NCBI RefSeq assembly: GCF_047496725.1
Contig: NC_132978.1
Span: forward strand, 12,519,001-12,583,000
Source: Anoplolepis gracilipes
Lineage: Eukaryota; Arthropoda; Insecta; Hymenoptera; Formicidae
DNA length: 64,000 nt
Reading direction: 5' to 3'
In this document: in pieces, positions 63,877 through 64,000 of the stretch
Layout: each line of letters begins with the position of its first letter
Numbering within the stretch: the stretch's first letter is position 1
Notes under the pieces: model-generated
What the model was told of the DNA's origin: nothing
Database searches by the model: none
Seen by the model: the letters and a program-made list of their open reading frames with translations, nothing else
Translations under genes and position numbers: made by a program

Positions 63877-64000
63877 CTACATTAAAAATAATAACACACA
63901 AAGTATAATGTTATAAGAATTTAGTTATATTATTCATTCAGGAGTAATAGAATTGTAAAATCGTGGTCACACAGAAATTTCATATGAAAGCTATAAATTT

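Overview
The window is animal nuclear DNA, most likely from a hymenopteran insect such as an ant. That guess rests on AT-rich introns and spacers full of (TA)n and (GA)n tracts, CpG-rich promoter patches, short GT-AG introns, and insect-like versions of conserved animal proteins. The species cannot be fixed from sequence alone.

Left part (1 to about 14 kb): no conserved gene is visible. It holds a foldback element with inverted arms of roughly 470-480 bp (1656-2720), then a satellite array (3250-7700) of 197-bp monomers that changes to a shorter ~173-bp class. That shorter class carries a four-monomer, 697-bp higher-order repeat. Next comes an older array of roughly 650-bp units (8040-11330) with a diverged inverted copy at 11640-12010. 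A CpG-rich, microsatellite-rich island (12.1-14.0 kb) closes this part.

Middle part (about 14 to 50.4 kb): one large minus-strand gene, tomosyn (syntaxin-binding protein 5 family). I could assemble 22 coding exons whose phases all match and whose summed length (3963 nt) encodes 1320 residues. Its introns hold simple repeats, a 112-bp perfect palindrome, a dispersed repeat pair, and two candidate alternative exons.

Right part (50.4 to 64 kb): a compact housekeeping block. In order it has MTG1 (+), a small tail-anchored ORF (-), PTPMT1 (+), mitochondrial alanyl-tRNA synthetase AARS2 (-), CIAPIN1/anamorsin (+) and AAGAB/p34 (-, 5' end beyond the window). Three of these act in mitochondria (mitoribosome GTPase, cardiolipin-pathway phosphatase, mitochondrial AlaRS) and CIAPIN1 serves cytosolic Fe-S assembly. 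Genes are arranged as divergent pairs (tomosyn/MTG1, small ORF/PTPMT1, AARS2/CIAPIN1) and convergent pairs (PTPMT1/AARS2, CIAPIN1/AAGAB), so promoters and 3' ends are probably shared. Exon coordinates were read by eye from splice consensus, reading frame and family similarity; none is backed by transcript data.
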